DNA of 64,000 nucleotides. It comes from Achromobacter seleniivolatilans. GTDB taxonomy: Bacteria; Pseudomonadota; Gammaproteobacteria; Burkholderiales; Burkholderiaceae_B. Positions 35,323-43,969 of the stretch are shown here, in pieces (position 1 is the first letter of the stretch; every line of letters begins with the position of its first letter). Made by a program: the position numbers and the translations under genes. The DNA lies in assembly GCF_030864005.1 (NCBI RefSeq), contig NZ_CP132976.1, forward strand, positions 6,200,001-6,264,000. Direction: 5' to 3'. The notes under the pieces are model-generated. The model made no database searches. It saw only the letters and a program-made list of their open reading frames with translations, and had not been told where the DNA came from.

Positions 35323-35946
35323 TCAAAGCAGCGTGCGCAGGTCTTGTGCGCATTCTTCGGCAGTCTGTTGATGGCGGAGCGCCGCGCGCAACGTGCCTTT
35401 GGCATCGATCAGATAGGTCAGCGCGGTGTGGTCCATGGTGTAGGACGAGCCGGTGGGGACCTTTTGATAGAACACCTTGAAGGACTGCGCGGCGGCGCGG
35501 GTTTGCTCTGCGGTTCCGCGCAGGCCGATAAAACCCGGGTCGAAGGCTTGCGTGTAGGCGCGCAGGATCTCGGGCGTATCGCGCTCGGGGTCCACAGTGA
35601 TGAACAAAATTCGCAATTTGTCGGCGTCTGCGCCTAGTAAGCCCTTGATTTCAATGGCGCGGGTCAGCGCAGTCGGGCAGATATCCGGGCATTGTGTAAA
35701 GCCAAAAAACAGCATCACGGGATGGCCGCGGTAATCCGCCAGACGGCGTTCCTGGCCGCTGGTATCTTGCAGTTGGAAGTCACCCGTGGGCATGCCGGAC
35801 AGGTCCATGCCGTGCAGTTTTGGGGCATCGGGGCCGCAGCCGGTCAGGGCTAGCAGGGCCAGAGAAGACAGCAGCAGGCGGCGCCGTGGGTCCGGCGCAT
35901 GGTCGTGCGCCGCGCCAGCAGGCGCGTGCAGAAAGGGGGAGTGCAT
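35323..35946 (-). CDS. SCO1/SenC/PrrC-family copper-handling lipoprotein
   Basis: The 207-residue protein has a histidine-containing N-terminus, lipobox LTGC near residue 37 and a thioredoxin fold. The SCO copper site is C86-x3-C90 (TQCPDIC) with H173 in YTMDHTALTYL. It assembles CuA in cytochrome c oxidase or relays redox. It starts at ATG 35946; an upstream in-frame start at 35988 is less likely. It lies between DUF2946 and PCuAC genes. Confidence 0.93.
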   Translation of the reverse strand: MHSPFLHAPAGAAHDHAPDPRRRLLLSSLALLALTGCGPDAPKLHGMDLSGMPTGDFQLQDTSGQERRLADYRGHPVMLFFGFTQCPDICPTALTRAIEIKGLLGADADKLRILFITVDPERDTPEILRAYTQAFDPGFIGLRGTAEQTRAAAQSFKVFYQKVPTGSSYTMDHTALTYLIDAKGTLRAALRHQQTAEECAQDLRTLL

Positions 35947-36007
35947 GTGAACCTCGCAGGTTGACGAGTCGGCTGGGCGCGCGGTCAAGCCGCGCGGTTG
36001 AGCGGAG

Positions 36008-36445
36008 TCAGACCTGAGGGGGCGGGGCGCGTGAGCCGAGTGGCGGGCCTTGGGCCGCCAATGCGGGCAGGGCGCGATAGGCCGGTGGCGGCAGCGTGTA
36101 CCGGACAGCCGTCAACACGATGGGCGCGGACGGGGCGGTGGGGGCGGGCGCAACATGCGCCAGTAGCCCGAACGGGCATTGCGCGCCCGTTTCGGCCGCG
36201 CCATGTATGGGTTTACCGGTGCTTTCGCTTGCGCCGTTCTGGGCCAGCGCCACGCTCAAGGCGGTCAGGCCGCCGGCCGCGGAACAGAACGTGACTTCCA
36301 GCCTGCCATTTTGCAGCGCACGGGCATCGGGCATGTAACCCGCGGGCACCAATGCGCGTAAGGTCAGCGCCAGAATCGCCAGCCACAACACGCCCTGCGC
36401 GCGCGCGGCGCTTCCAGAGTGCAGGAGGCGTTTCAGGGAAAGCAT
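36008..36445 (-). CDS. DUF2946-family protein
   Basis: The 145-residue protein has one N-terminal membrane helix (VLWLAILALTLRALVPAGYMPD) and the family marker LVPAGYMP. C-terminal halves of such proteins are proline/alanine-rich and end with PPP-rich tails. It carries CPFGLLAH, which may bind copper. It precedes SCO and PCuAC in the same direction, so an auxiliary role in copper handling is likely but unproven. Confidence 0.8.
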   Translation of the reverse strand: MLSLKRLLHSGSAARAQGVLWLAILALTLRALVPAGYMPDARALQNGRLEVTFCSAAGGLTALSVALAQNGASESTGKPIHGAAETGAQCPFGLLAHVAPAPTAPSAPIVLTAVRYTLPPPAYRALPALAAQGPPLGSRAPPPQV

Positions 36446-36471
36446 GGCGGCATTCTAGACCAGCGCGTGCG

Positions 36472-38031
36472 TCAGGCCCCTGTGTCCAGACGTCGCACCA
36501 GTGCAATGTAGCGGCGTTGCGCCTGGTCGGCGGGCAGCCCCGCCAAGAGGCGCCAGGCCGCGTGGCGCACCTGTTCGCCCGGTTCGGCGCCAGCGGCAGG
36601 CGCAGGAGGGGCGTCGCCGTGGCGGGCCTGCCGTTCGTAGGCCGTCAGGCGGATCGCCAATGCGGCGGAAGGCGGCTGTGGCAGCGAACGTAGCTCGATG
36701 GTGGCCGCCTCGAATGCGTCAGGCAGCGCATCCGCATTGATAGCCAGGGTGGCAGCATCTATGGCGTCGCCCTCGGGCTCGTGGCCGCTGGCGGCGGCCA
36801 ACCGGCGCCACAATGCGTCTTCCCGTTGTGGCTCGTCAGAGGTCGCGGTGACTTGGGTGATGGCGTTGTTGCGCAGCCGCAGCGTGTGGGTGGACGTACC
36901 CTGATACAGGCTGGGTCCGTCTTGCACCTGGAAGCGCAACGGTAACGCGATCGAGCGGCCCGCCAGCGCGGGTTGTCCCACGGCGTTGACCGCAAAGGTA
37001 TTGCGTGAAAAGTCCATCAGGCGCGAGAACAGTTCAATCAGCGCGCCGCGCCCCTCGTATACGCCGCAAATCGGGTTGTCGCCTTCTTCACGCCAGACCA
37101 CATCTTCAGCGAACAAGGGAAACAGCGTTTCGAATTCCCCGGCCAGCAGCGAGGTCCGGTAGGCGCCCAGGATGCGTTCGATATCCGCCGCGCCCATTGG
37201 GGCGCCCCGAGCTGCGGCGCGCGGGGACTGGGCGGAGGCCGGGTCCCGGTCCATGAATTGCAGGATATTGGCGGCGACGCGGTCACGGTCATTGTCGACG
37301 CAGATCATGTGATAGCTGTTGTCCAGCAGCTCCATCTGGCTGTCTGCGATGCCGGCATGCAGAAAGCGCGCCGAACGCACTGACGTGAGTTCGTCTTCGT
37401 GGGCGTGCACGATCAGCGTGGGGCAGGTGATGCCGTCCAGCCCCTGTTTGACGGCGCGGCGCAGACGATCGACCTCGCGCACACAGGCCAGCGGCACCCA
37501 GCGGTAGTGAAAGTTGTCGCCCCGTTCGAATTTGGCCTTGACGATAGACCGGACCAGCTCGTTCTTGATGCCGTAGGGCTCTTCTTCTTCGACGCGCATG
37601 CGCGCCGCCAGACCGGGGATGCGGTAGACCAATTGGCGCAGGCCCCGATACCAAGGCGTGCTCCAGCCATCAATGTAGACAGGCGCGGCCAGCGAGACCA
37701 GCTTGCCTTGTCGATGTCCGACCCGTTTGCAAAGCTCCACCGCCAACAGCGCGCCCAGGCACATGCCCATGACGTGCAGGGTCTCGTGGCGGGCGGCCAC
37801 TTCGTGATATTTCCGGGTGACGGCATCCAGCCAGTCTTCCATGCGTACCGGCAGCAGGTCCTCGGGCGTCGTGCCATGGCCCGGCAAGGTCAGACTGTGC
37901 GTCTCGATCCCTGCGCGTTTCAGGATCTTGTGCATGGACCCCAGGTCGTACTCGGTGCCGCCCAGCCCGTGAATAAGCAGCGCGCCGGTGCTGGGAGGGT
38001 CGGCGCGGCTGTCACGCATGGGCGGACTCAT
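36472..38031 (-). CDS. three-domain fusion: alpha/beta-hydrolase (Cys nucleophile), SnoaL-like, acyl-CoA-binding domain
   Basis: The 519-residue protein has an alpha/beta-hydrolase (1-265) with oxyanion LLIHGLGG, nucleophile elbow G89-M-C91-L-G93, D213 (HAHEDE) and H241 (NSYHMICVD). The nucleophile is cysteine, as in dienelactone hydrolase and PHA synthase, not serine. A SnoaL/NTF2-like domain follows (about 283-405). The last segment (438-515) reads like acyl-CoA-binding protein: FEAATIELRSL, RLTAYERQARHGD, AAWRLLAGLPADQAQRRYIALVRRL. The ACBP call comes from alignment by eye. It probably acts on acyl-CoA or acyl esters. Start 38031 overlaps the previous gene by 20 bases; 38019 is possible. 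Confidence 0.8.
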   Translation of the reverse strand: MSPPMRDSRADPPSTGALLIHGLGGTEYDLGSMHKILKRAGIETHSLTLPGHGTTPEDLLPVRMEDWLDAVTRKYHEVAARHETLHVMGMCLGALLAVELCKRVGHRQGKLVSLAAPVYIDGWSTPWYRGLRQLVYRIPGLAARMRVEEEEPYGIKNELVRSIVKAKFERGDNFHYRWVPLACVREVDRLRRAVKQGLDGITCPTLIVHAHEDELTSVRSARFLHAGIADSQMELLDNSYHMICVDNDRDRVAANILQFMDRDPASAQSPRAAARGAPMGAADIERILGAYRTSLLAGEFETLFPLFAEDVVWREEGDNPICGVYEGRGALIELFSRLMDFSRNTFAVNAVGQPALAGRSIALPLRFQVQDGPSLYQGTSTHTLRLRNNAITQVTATSDEPQREDALWRRLAAASGHEPEGDAIDAATLAINADALPDAFEAATIELRSLPQPPSAALAIRLTAYERQARHGDAPPAPAAGAEPGEQVRHAAWRLLAGLPADQAQRRYIALVRRLDTGA

Positions 38032-39304
38032 GCTCGATTTCACCCAGCCGCCACATGCCGGCCACAACGGCAACGCTGCCATCGAAATCGGCCAGCGGCG
38101 AACCCCGGTCGCTCACCAGCCGCCAGCCGCCCGACGAGTGGGCCACGCGGAACAGCAACGGCGTGCGGTCCTGCGCGCCCGCACGGCGCGCCGCCCAATG
38201 CAGGGACAGGCGGGCGCGGTCGTCGGGGTGGGCATGCGCCAGCAGCGAGTCCAGGTCAGTGATGGCGCCAGCGGCGATGCCGAACGCTTCTTGCAGGTCG
38301 CCCGCCAGTTCCAGCGACCCGTCGTAGGGGTTGTAGCGGTACATCAGCTGGTGACTGCCAGCCAAAGCCAGATCGAAACGGCCGCGCCATTGATCGGCGG
38401 TTTCTAGCGCCTGCGCGCGGGCGCCGCGCAAGGTATTGACCAGCAACAGCAGCAGCGCCGTCACCACCAGATAGACCTGGGTAGCCAGCAGCACGTGCCA
38501 GGGGTCTGAGGCTTCGACAAAGGGTCCTTCGCCCTGCGCGCTTTGATAGAGGGCCATCAACATCAGCGTCACCATGGCGAGCGTGCCGCCAGGCGTTCCC
38601 CAGACCAGCGCGATCAGCACCGCGAACACCAGTGGAAGATACGTCAGCTCGAAGGACACGACATACGGCAGGTTCTGGATCATGTCGCCATCAAAGGTCA
38701 TAAAGGTCGACACAATCATCAGCACATAGGCGACCGCGCCCAGCAGCAGGTCCCGCATGCCGGGGCCGCCGGAGCGGCGCGGACGGAATTGCGCCCAGCC
38801 GGTCAGGGCTGGGGCCAGGATCAGTACGCCCGCCAGATAGGCCGACACCCAGGTGCGCAGCCGGAATACCGCGTTGGGCTCTTGCGCCAGCCACAGCCAG
38901 CCGCCGCCCACAATCGCGCTGCTGGCGGCCCCCACCACCGCCCCGGCCAGCAACGCCGCCACAAAGCCCAGGCCTTCGGGGCGCGGCGACAGCCGCTGTA
39001 CCGTCCAGGCCGCCAGCAGTGACGACAGGCTGCCGGTGACGGCCAGGAAGATTGCCGTCAGGGGCTGGCCGCGCCACAAGAGGGTCAGGATCAGTTGGGC
39101 GCAGAAAAACCCCAACAACATCAAGGGCCAATTACGGCGTGCCGAAAGCAGATAAGCGCCCACCGCGACGCCTGGCGGAAGCCAGACGAACAGGGCGTGG
39201 CTGACAGGGTCGTTCAGCAAATGGGAGAACACGCCGCAAAGCAGATAGGGAATGGCCCATAGCAGGCAAAGCGGATTTCTGTTCGGCGTGCCGGTCGTGG
39301 CCAT
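38012..39304 (-). CDS. MASE1-PAS membrane sensor without output domain
   Basis: About 430 residues. The first 320 contain eight or so membrane helices of a MASE1-type domain (HALFVWLPPGVAVGAYLL, FVAALLAGAVVGAASSAIVGGGWLW). The C-terminal 120 are a PAS fold (FDLALAGSHQLMYRYNPYDGSLELAGD, then LLAHAHPDDRARL). No kinase, GGDEF or EAL domain follows. The gene overlaps the hydrolase fusion by 20 bases, suggesting it transmits through a partner. Start ATG 39304 is preferred over 39337, which lacks support. Confidence 0.75.
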   Translation of the reverse strand: MATTGTPNRNPLCLLWAIPYLLCGVFSHLLNDPVSHALFVWLPPGVAVGAYLLSARRNWPLMLLGFFCAQLILTLLWRGQPLTAIFLAVTGSLSSLLAAWTVQRLSPRPEGLGFVAALLAGAVVGAASSAIVGGGWLWLAQEPNAVFRLRTWVSAYLAGVLILAPALTGWAQFRPRRSGGPGMRDLLLGAVAYVLMIVSTFMTFDGDMIQNLPYVVSFELTYLPLVFAVLIALVWGTPGGTLAMVTLMLMALYQSAQGEGPFVEASDPWHVLLATQVYLVVTALLLLLVNTLRGARAQALETADQWRGRFDLALAGSHQLMYRYNPYDGSLELAGDLQEAFGIAAGAITDLDSLLAHAHPDDRARLSLHWAARRAGAQDRTPLLFRVAHSSGGWRLVSDRGSPLADFDGSVAVVAGMWRLGEIEHESAHA

Positions 39305-39475
39305 ATTGGTCCTTGCAAACGCATTGTGCCGAGGCAAATTCTGTTCGGCGTGATCAGCGGTTTATACACGGACCGTGCGCGGCTGCGAAGCGTTCACGCC
39401 ACACCAGCTGGCGAAAATCTTGGTACCCTTGAGTGCGCTTTCATCCAACCGCCCACTTCAGTGCCTCAGGTTTCA

Positions 39476-40261
39476 GTGCTTTCCTTGCCCGTTCCGACCC
39501 AGCCTCAGCTTTCGCCCTTGTCTCTTAACGCAGACTACGGCGGTCCGATACGCGCCAGGCCGTTGCGGCGCGTCTGGATGTGCGTTTGCATCGTGGCGCT
39601 GCTGGTTTTGCTGGCTGCCTGCGGCACGACCAAGGTGCAACCCGGCTACTACCGGGTTCAGTCGGGCGACACGCTGACGCAGATCGCACGCAAACAGGGC
39701 ACCTCGGTCAGCAACCTGGTGCGCTGGAACAGTCTGTCGAATTCCAATTCCATCGAGGTCGGGCAGATGTTGCGGGTCGAAGCGCCCGCCGGTCAGGCAA
39801 CCAAATCCACCCCCAGCGCCAGCAAATCCAAACCGGCAGCATCCTCGCGTGCAACGCCTGCCCCGACGGCCAAGCGGCGCACCGCCCCGCCCGGGGCGAT
39901 CTCGCTGGTATGGCCGGCCCAGGGCAAGGTCACGCGCAGTTATGACGGGTCTGCCTCCAACGGCATCGTTATCTCGAATGGCGCGGGCACGCCGGTTGTG
40001 GCGGCGGCAGGCGGCACCGTGGCTTATTCCGGCAGCGGTCTGCGCGGCTATGGTCATTTGGTCATCGTCAAGCACAACGCCAGTTTTCTCAGCATCTACG
40101 CGCACAACAGCAAGCTGCTGGTCAAGGAAGGCCAGAGCGTGAAGCAGGGTCAGAAGATTGCCGAGATGGGCAATAGCGACAGCAAGCAGGTCGGGCTGTA
40201 TTTTGAGTTGCGTTACGACGGCCAGGCGGTGGACCCGGCAGGCAATCTGCCGCCGAAGTAA
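39476..40261 (+). CDS. NlpD-like lipoprotein: LysM plus degenerate LytM (M23) domain
   Basis: About 261 residues. A lipoprotein signal (VWMCVCIVALLVLLAACG) is followed by LysM (YYRVQSGDTLTQIARKQGTSVSNLV), a serine/proline/alanine linker and an M23 domain. In the last, metal ligands are missing (SNGIVI lacks the His/Asp pair, GLYFELR lacks the HxH histidine), as in NlpD/EnvC activators of amidases. It likely activates AmiC-type cell-wall amidases at division. The frame is open to 39326; GTG 39476 is a best guess and other starts exist. Confidence 0.85.
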   Translation: MLSLPVPTQPQLSPLSLNADYGGPIRARPLRRVWMCVCIVALLVLLAACGTTKVQPGYYRVQSGDTLTQIARKQGTSVSNLVRWNSLSNSNSIEVGQMLRVEAPAGQATKSTPSASKSKPAASSRATPAPTAKRRTAPPGAISLVWPAQGKVTRSYDGSASNGIVISNGAGTPVVAAAGGTVAYSGSGLRGYGHLVIVKHNASFLSIYAHNSKLLVKEGQSVKQGQKIAEMGNSDSKQVGLYFELRYDGQAVDPAGNLPPK

Positions 40262-40286
40262 GGCGCGGCTTTACCTATCCTGCCAG

Positions 40287-41054
40287 TCAGGTCCGCAGTG
40301 CCTCGCCCGTATCTTGCGTCAGGGTCGAAATGAACGTAGCGGTGCGCGGGTCAGCGGGGCGGGTAAAAATCGTGCGGGACTCGCCGGATTCCACCACCGT
40401 GCCATCCAATAAGAACACCACCTCGCGGGAAACGCTGGCGGCCAGACGCAGATCGTGCGTGGCCATCAGCATGGTCATGCCTTCCGTGGCCAGCTGACGC
40501 AGCACATCCACCACTTCCGCCGCCAGGCCCGGATCTAGCGCTGACGTAGGCTCGTCGCACAGCAGAACGCGTGGCGCAGGCGCCAGCGCGCGGGCAATAG
40601 CCACGCGTTGTTGCTGGCCGCCCGACAGCGTAGCGGGCCAGACGTCCGCTTTCTCGGCCATGCCCACTTTGCGCAGCAGTTCCTCGGCACGAGCGCGGGC
40701 GCGGTCCAGCGGCCACTTCTGCACGGTCAGCAATCCTTCCATGACATTGCCGATGACCGTCTGGTGCGGAAACAATTGAAAGTTCTGGAACACCATGCCT
40801 GTCTGTTTGCGCACGCGCTGCACTTGATCGCGGGCCAGCTTGCGGCCGGGTTCGAATTGCACGGTTTCCGGGCCGATGATCAATGCCCCGCGGTCCGGGA
40901 CCTCAAGCAGGTTCACGCAGCGCAGCAAGGTGCTTTTGCCGCTGCCGGAAGGGCCAATCAGTGCGGTGACGCTGCCTTCGGCGATGCTGACATCCACTTG
41001 CTTCAGCACGGGATTGCCGCCAAAGGCTTTCTCGATTTTCTCTAGGCGGATCAT
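40287..41054 (-). CDS. polar amino-acid ABC transporter ATP-binding protein
   Basis: The 255-residue ATPase has Walker A GPSGSGKST, signature LSGGQQQRV, Walker B VLLCDEPTSALDP and the H-loop ATHDLR. The PAAT-family match (MVFQNFQLFPHQTVIGNVMEG) fits cystine/glutamine-type importers. It overlaps the permease gene by four bases (ATGA) in a three-gene operon. Confidence 0.95.
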   Translation of the reverse strand: MIRLEKIEKAFGGNPVLKQVDVSIAEGSVTALIGPSGSGKSTLLRCVNLLEVPDRGALIIGPETVQFEPGRKLARDQVQRVRKQTGMVFQNFQLFPHQTVIGNVMEGLLTVQKWPLDRARARAEELLRKVGMAEKADVWPATLSGGQQQRVAIARALAPAPRVLLCDEPTSALDPGLAAEVVDVLRQLATEGMTMLMATHDLRLAASVSREVVFLLDGTVVESGESRTIFTRPADPRTATFISTLTQDTGEALRT

Positions 41055-41800
41055 CGGCTTTTCTCGGAAAACACCGCGTGCTGGCCAAAACGCTTTTCCA
41101 GACGGACCTGCGCGGCAGACAGAACGGAACTGAACACCAGGTAGATCAGCGCGGCTTCGGTGTACAGAATCAGCGGCTCGTAGGTGACGGCGGCGATGCG
41201 CTGCGCGGCCTGGAAGATTTCAGGCACCGTGAGCACGGCCGCCAGCGAAGTGTCTTTGACCAGGGCGATAAAAGAATTGGACAAGGGCGGCACCGCCACG
41301 CGGGCGGCTTGCGGCAGGATCGTGCGGCGCAGCGCCTGCGCGCGCGTCATGCTTAATGAATACGCGGCCTCCCATTGGCCTTTGGTGATGGATTCGATCG
41401 CGCCGCGGATGACTTCCGAGTTGTAGGCGCCGACGTTCAGCGTGAAGCCGATCAGCGCGGCGGGCAAGGGGTCCAGCACAATGCCCACGCTGGGCAGGCC
41501 ATAGAAGATCACGAACAGCTGCACGAGCAGTGGCGTTCCGCGTATCAGCCATACGTAAAAGCGCACCACGGCCACCAGGGGCGCGGGTCCGAACAGGCGG
41601 ATCAGCGCCACCAAAAAGGCCAGCGCCAGTCCCAGCGCGAATGACATCAGGGTGAGCGGCACAGTGAACACCAGCCCCGCATGCAGCAGCGGCCAGAACG
41701 AATCCGCCATCAACTGAACCCAGGCGGGAACCGCCCAGGTGTTGACCTGCGCCAACAGCCAGTCAGGCAGGACGGAATGCAGCCATGGGGGCAGCGTCAT
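41051..41800 (-). CDS. polar amino-acid ABC transporter permease
   Basis: The 249-residue inner-membrane protein has five helices and the EAA loop (YNSEVIRGAIESITKGQWEAAYSL) of His/Glu/Gln-type permeases. The motif RGTPLLVQLFVIFYGLP is characteristic. It follows the binding-protein gene by 15 bases. Confidence 0.95.
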   Translation of the reverse strand: MTLPPWLHSVLPDWLLAQVNTWAVPAWVQLMADSFWPLLHAGLVFTVPLTLMSFALGLALAFLVALIRLFGPAPLVAVVRFYVWLIRGTPLLVQLFVIFYGLPSVGIVLDPLPAALIGFTLNVGAYNSEVIRGAIESITKGQWEAAYSLSMTRAQALRRTILPQAARVAVPPLSNSFIALVKDTSLAAVLTVPEIFQAAQRIAAVTYEPLILYTEAALIYLVFSSVLSAAQVRLEKRFGQHAVFSEKSR

Positions 41801-41815
41801 GTGCGCTCCAGTCGT

Positions 41816-42598
41816 TTATTTGGCTGACAGATCCGTGCCGAAGTATTTCACCGAGATTGTCTTGTACGTGCCGTCGGCCTTGATATCGGCCAGCGCCTTG
41901 TTGATGGCGGCTTGCAGTTCGGGGTTGCCCTTGCGGATCAGCACGCCGGAATTGCTGAATTCAGCGGTGGTATCGGTGGCGGCGATCTTGACCTTGGCGT
42001 TTGGCTTTTGCTTCTTGAAGTCCAGGAAAGACAGGTTGTCGTTCACGGTGGCTTCGACGCGGCCAGAGGTCAACAGGTCGATGGCTTCGTTAAAGCCCTG
42101 CACGGCGACGACTTCCGCGCCATGGCTTTGCGCCAGCTTGCCAAAATTGCTGGTCAGAGTATTGGCTGACTTCTTGCCCTTCAGATCGGCAAAGGACTTG
42201 ATGCTGGTGTTGTCGTCGCGCACGATCAACACTGCCGCCGATGAGATGTAGGGATCAGAGAAATCGTATTTGGCCTTGCGCGCATCGGTGATGCCCACTT
42301 GGTTGATGACTGCGTCATAGCGCTTGGCATCCAGGCCCGCGATCAGTCCGTCCCACTTGCCTTCAACGAATTGCGGCTTTACGCCCAGGCGTTCTGCGAT
42401 GGCGCGCCCAATGTCTACGTCAAAACCAGTAAGCTGGCCCGACGCATCGTGGAAGGTGAAGGGCGCATAGGTGCCTTCGGTGCCTATTTTGAGCGTGCCA
42501 GCCGATTTGATCTGATCCAGCCCGGACTGGGCGTAGGCAGCTGACAGGGCGGCGGCCTGGACCAGGCCGGCAATGAACAACGAGCGTAAGAGTTTCAT
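41816..42598 (-). CDS. amino-acid (cystine-type) periplasmic binding protein
   Basis: The 260-residue protein has a signal peptide (to AYAQ) and the type II binding fold: GTLKIGTEGTYAPFTFHDASG, then KWDGLIAGLDAKRYDAVINQVGIT and the ISSAAVLIVRDD segment. The whole resembles the cystine-binding protein FliY/TcyJ of E. coli. It feeds the permease and ATPase downstream. The exact substrate is uncertain. Confidence 0.9.
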   Translation of the reverse strand: MKLLRSLFIAGLVQAAALSAAYAQSGLDQIKSAGTLKIGTEGTYAPFTFHDASGQLTGFDVDIGRAIAERLGVKPQFVEGKWDGLIAGLDAKRYDAVINQVGITDARKAKYDFSDPYISSAAVLIVRDDNTSIKSFADLKGKKSANTLTSNFGKLAQSHGAEVVAVQGFNEAIDLLTSGRVEATVNDNLSFLDFKKQKPNAKVKIAATDTTAEFSNSGVLIRKGNPELQAAINKALADIKADGTYKTISVKYFGTDLSAK

Positions 42599-42803
42599 GG
42601 CAATGCTCCACGGATGATCGGATCACAGTGGAGAGCATGTGGGCCTGCAATGCCCTCCGGCGTAGCCGCACTCTAACAACGGGCCTATTTTTCCACAAAG
42701 CATAAGGAATAGTAAAAATATAGCTGGAAGTGATATGCGGAGACCCATGCCCCGGCGTGAGCGCGCCGGGGATTATTCAAACAGAAAGTGGTTGGAGATC
42801 GGT

Positions 42804-43880
42804 GTGGAACAGCAATGGAACAGACGGGCTTTCATGATGACGGCCGCAGGCGCGGCGGCGCTGGCCGGGGTGATGCCTGCCCAAGGCGCCAGCGCATCGC
42901 GGTTGACGCCGGGCGGGGGCAGCATCACAGACGTATCGGGCTTGCGTGTTGGCCACTACACCGATACCCGGCGTCCGACGGGCTGCACGGTCATCATCGC
43001 CGAGGCCGGCGCCACTGCGGGTGTCGATGTGCGCGGCGCGGCGCCGGGCACTCGTGAAACCGACTTGCTGAACCCCGTCAATATGGTGGAAAAGGTGCAT
43101 GCCATTGTGCTGTCCGGGGGCAGCGCCTTCGGGCTGGATGCGGCCTCTGGCGTCATGCGCTACCTGGAAGAAAAGAAGATCGGCTTCGACGTGGGCGTGG
43201 CCTATGTGCCCATAGTGCCCGCTGCCATTTTGTTCGATCTGGGGGTGGGCGATGCGTCGATCCGCCCCGATGCCGCGGCGGGTTATCAGGCCTGCAAATC
43301 GGCCACGGCCGATGCGCCGCAAGAAGGCAACGTCGGCGCGGGCGCGGGCGCCACGGTGGGCAAGCTGTATGGCCCCAAGCGCGCCATGAAGGGCGGTATC
43401 GGCAGCGCGTCGCTGACGGTGGCTGGCGTGACGGTCGGCGCGATTGTTGCAGTCAATGCCGTAGGCGACGTGCTGGACCCGGCGACCGGCCAGATTCTGG
43501 CTGGCGCACGCACGCCGGACGGCAAGATGCTGCTGGATACGCGCGCCGCGATCCTGGCAGGCGACCTGCCCAAATCCATGCGCGAAGGCACGGCCACCAC
43601 GATTGGCGTTGTGGCTACAGATGCCAGGCTGACGAAGGCGCAGGCGCAGAAAATCGCCGGTATGGCGCATGACGGTTTAGCCAGAACCATCAACCCTATC
43701 CACACCATGCTGGATGGCGACACGATTTTTGCGCTGGGCACCGGCGCCTCGAACAAGCCGGCCAACGTCATGCTGCTGGGCGTGATGGCGGCCGAGGTCA
43801 TGGCGATTGCGGTGCAGCGCGCCATTCTGGCTGCCCGTGCGATCGAGGGTTACCCTGCTGCGTTGGATTTTGCTGCCTGA
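42804..43880 (+). CDS. P1-family (DmpA-type, S58) peptidase with Tat-like signal
   Basis: The 358-residue protein has an N-terminal NRRAFMMTAAGAAALAG stretch, matching a twin-arginine signal. Family signatures are GLRVGHYTD, LSGGSAFGLDAASGV, GNVGAGAGATVGK and GDGDTIFALGTG-like near the end (DGDTIFALGTG). The Gly-Ser in GGIGSASL is the probable self-cleavage and nucleophile site. These enzymes are aminopeptidases or amidases. The GTG at 42804, with GGAG six bases upstream, is preferred to 42735. Confidence 0.85.
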   Translation: MEQQWNRRAFMMTAAGAAALAGVMPAQGASASRLTPGGGSITDVSGLRVGHYTDTRRPTGCTVIIAEAGATAGVDVRGAAPGTRETDLLNPVNMVEKVHAIVLSGGSAFGLDAASGVMRYLEEKKIGFDVGVAYVPIVPAAILFDLGVGDASIRPDAAAGYQACKSATADAPQEGNVGAGAGATVGKLYGPKRAMKGGIGSASLTVAGVTVGAIVAVNAVGDVLDPATGQILAGARTPDGKMLLDTRAAILAGDLPKSMREGTATTIGVVATDARLTKAQAQKIAGMAHDGLARTINPIHTMLDGDTIFALGTGASNKPANVMLLGVMAAEVMAIAVQRAILAARAIEGYPAALDFAA

Positions 43881-43884
43881 TACC

Positions 43885-43904
43885 GGGCGGGCGTTCCCGC
43901 CCTT
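43885..43904 (+). terminator. hairpin after the P1 peptidase gene
   Basis: GGGCGGG-CGTT-CCCGCCC forms a perfect seven-base stem, four bases past the stop codon, followed by only two T. A plausible but weak terminator. Confidence 0.5.
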
Positions 43905-43969
43905 GACCTCAAGCTGTCATAGGGCGGGCACATCATGGACAGTCGGCCTACCGTCGGCAGGGGAGCAGG

